Below are positions 63,921 to 64,000 of a stretch of DNA of 64,000 bases, piece after piece (position 1 is the first letter of the stretch; every line of letters starts with the position of its first letter). The position numbers and the translations under genes were made by a program. Source of the stretch: a virus; the IMG/VR virus record IMGVR_UViG_3300048904_000202, positions 1-64,000 of that record, one strand, 5' to 3'. The notes under the pieces are model-generated. The model worked only from the letters and a program-made list of their open reading frames with translations. It did no database searches and was not told the origin of the DNA.

Positions 63921-64000
63921 ATGACCACGATCGCGTACCGTAGTGGCACCCTCGCTGCTGACTCTCAGATCGCTTACAGTAACTACCTGAACGGGCAACG
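63921..64000 (+). CDS. HslV/proteasome-beta-like protease, 3' end outside the window
   Basis: The 26 codons visible begin MTTIAYRSGTLAADSQ, the N-terminus of Ntn-hydrolase proteases in which Thr2 becomes the nucleophile after Met removal and the Ala-Asp follows 12 residues later. Phage versions are known. The rest lies beyond the window. It is controlled by the strong box-containing promoter at 63864. Confidence 0.6.
   Translation, partial: MTTIAYRSGTLAADSQIAYSNYLNGQ

Overview
The window is a stretch of a large, GC-rich double-stranded DNA bacteriophage genome. It holds tail-fibre and lysis genes, a phage replication and nucleotide-metabolism region, about a hundred tightly packed small genes (most joined by ATGA, GTGA or TGATG stop-start overlaps), and a large tRNA array. 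A tmRNA in the circularly permuted two-piece arrangement, with a tag beginning ANDN, points to an alphaproteobacterial host (inference). No rRNA, CRISPR array or insertion sequence was seen.

Layout. 1-5.0 kb (+): the end of a repeat-containing tail fibre, a second fibre or propeller protein, an amidase/SH3 endolysin and an overlapping spanin pair. 5.0-13.5 kb (+): ThyX, NAD-dependent DNA ligase, then a run of small genes including a NUDIX protein and a probable 2-oxoglutarate/Fe(II) oxygenase. 13.6-14.5 kb: a CI-like repressor with a palindromic operator. 14.5-46.0 kb (-): glutaredoxin, NrdB, NrdA, a transglutaminase-like protein, a class II aminoacyl-tRNA-synthetase-like protein, three MazG-like proteins, dNMP kinase, an SF1 helicase, a low-complexity putative DNA-binding protein, a Cas4/RecB-like nuclease, a DnaQ-like exonuclease, DNA polymerase A, an HTH-phosphoesterase, a DNA methyltransferase, dCMP deaminase, an HD hydrolase, a series of tiny zinc-ribbon paralogues and an SNF2 helicase. 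These genes make a phage DNA-synthesis programme: dNTP supply (NrdA/B, glutaredoxin, ThyX, dCMP deaminase, dNMP kinase, MazG) feeding polymerase, helicases, nucleases and ligase. 46.0-48.3 kb (+): a catalytic-domain-only tyrosine recombinase and a basic, histone-like protein.

48.7-59.5 kb (+): 28 tRNA genes read by eye, covering all 20 amino acids if the CAU tRNA is Met. They are split by a moron-like block (50.4-56.5 kb) with a Ser-rich lipoprotein, a YgiC-like ATP-grasp enzyme, an HD hydrolase and a potassium channel with an intact TxGYGD filter. Three promoters with an identical TATAAG -10 drive the tRNA groups. The first is followed by a Val/Ala/Ile-rich leader peptide and a terminator, as in an ilv-type attenuator.

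60.2-62.6 kb (+): three virion or fibre-type proteins. 62.57-63.84 kb (+): a non-coding transcription unit with its own promoter and terminator. It contains the permuted tmRNA, followed by two tRNAs whose 3' halves lie upstream of their 5' halves. The window ends in the start of an HslV/proteasome-like protease gene.

A recurrent box, GTTAGTTTnnCTTrAC, often in tandem with a 23-bp period, marks the promoters of the leftward operons and the last gene, suggesting one phage regulon. Functions were assigned by reading motifs, with no database search; tRNA anticodons were read by manual folding.
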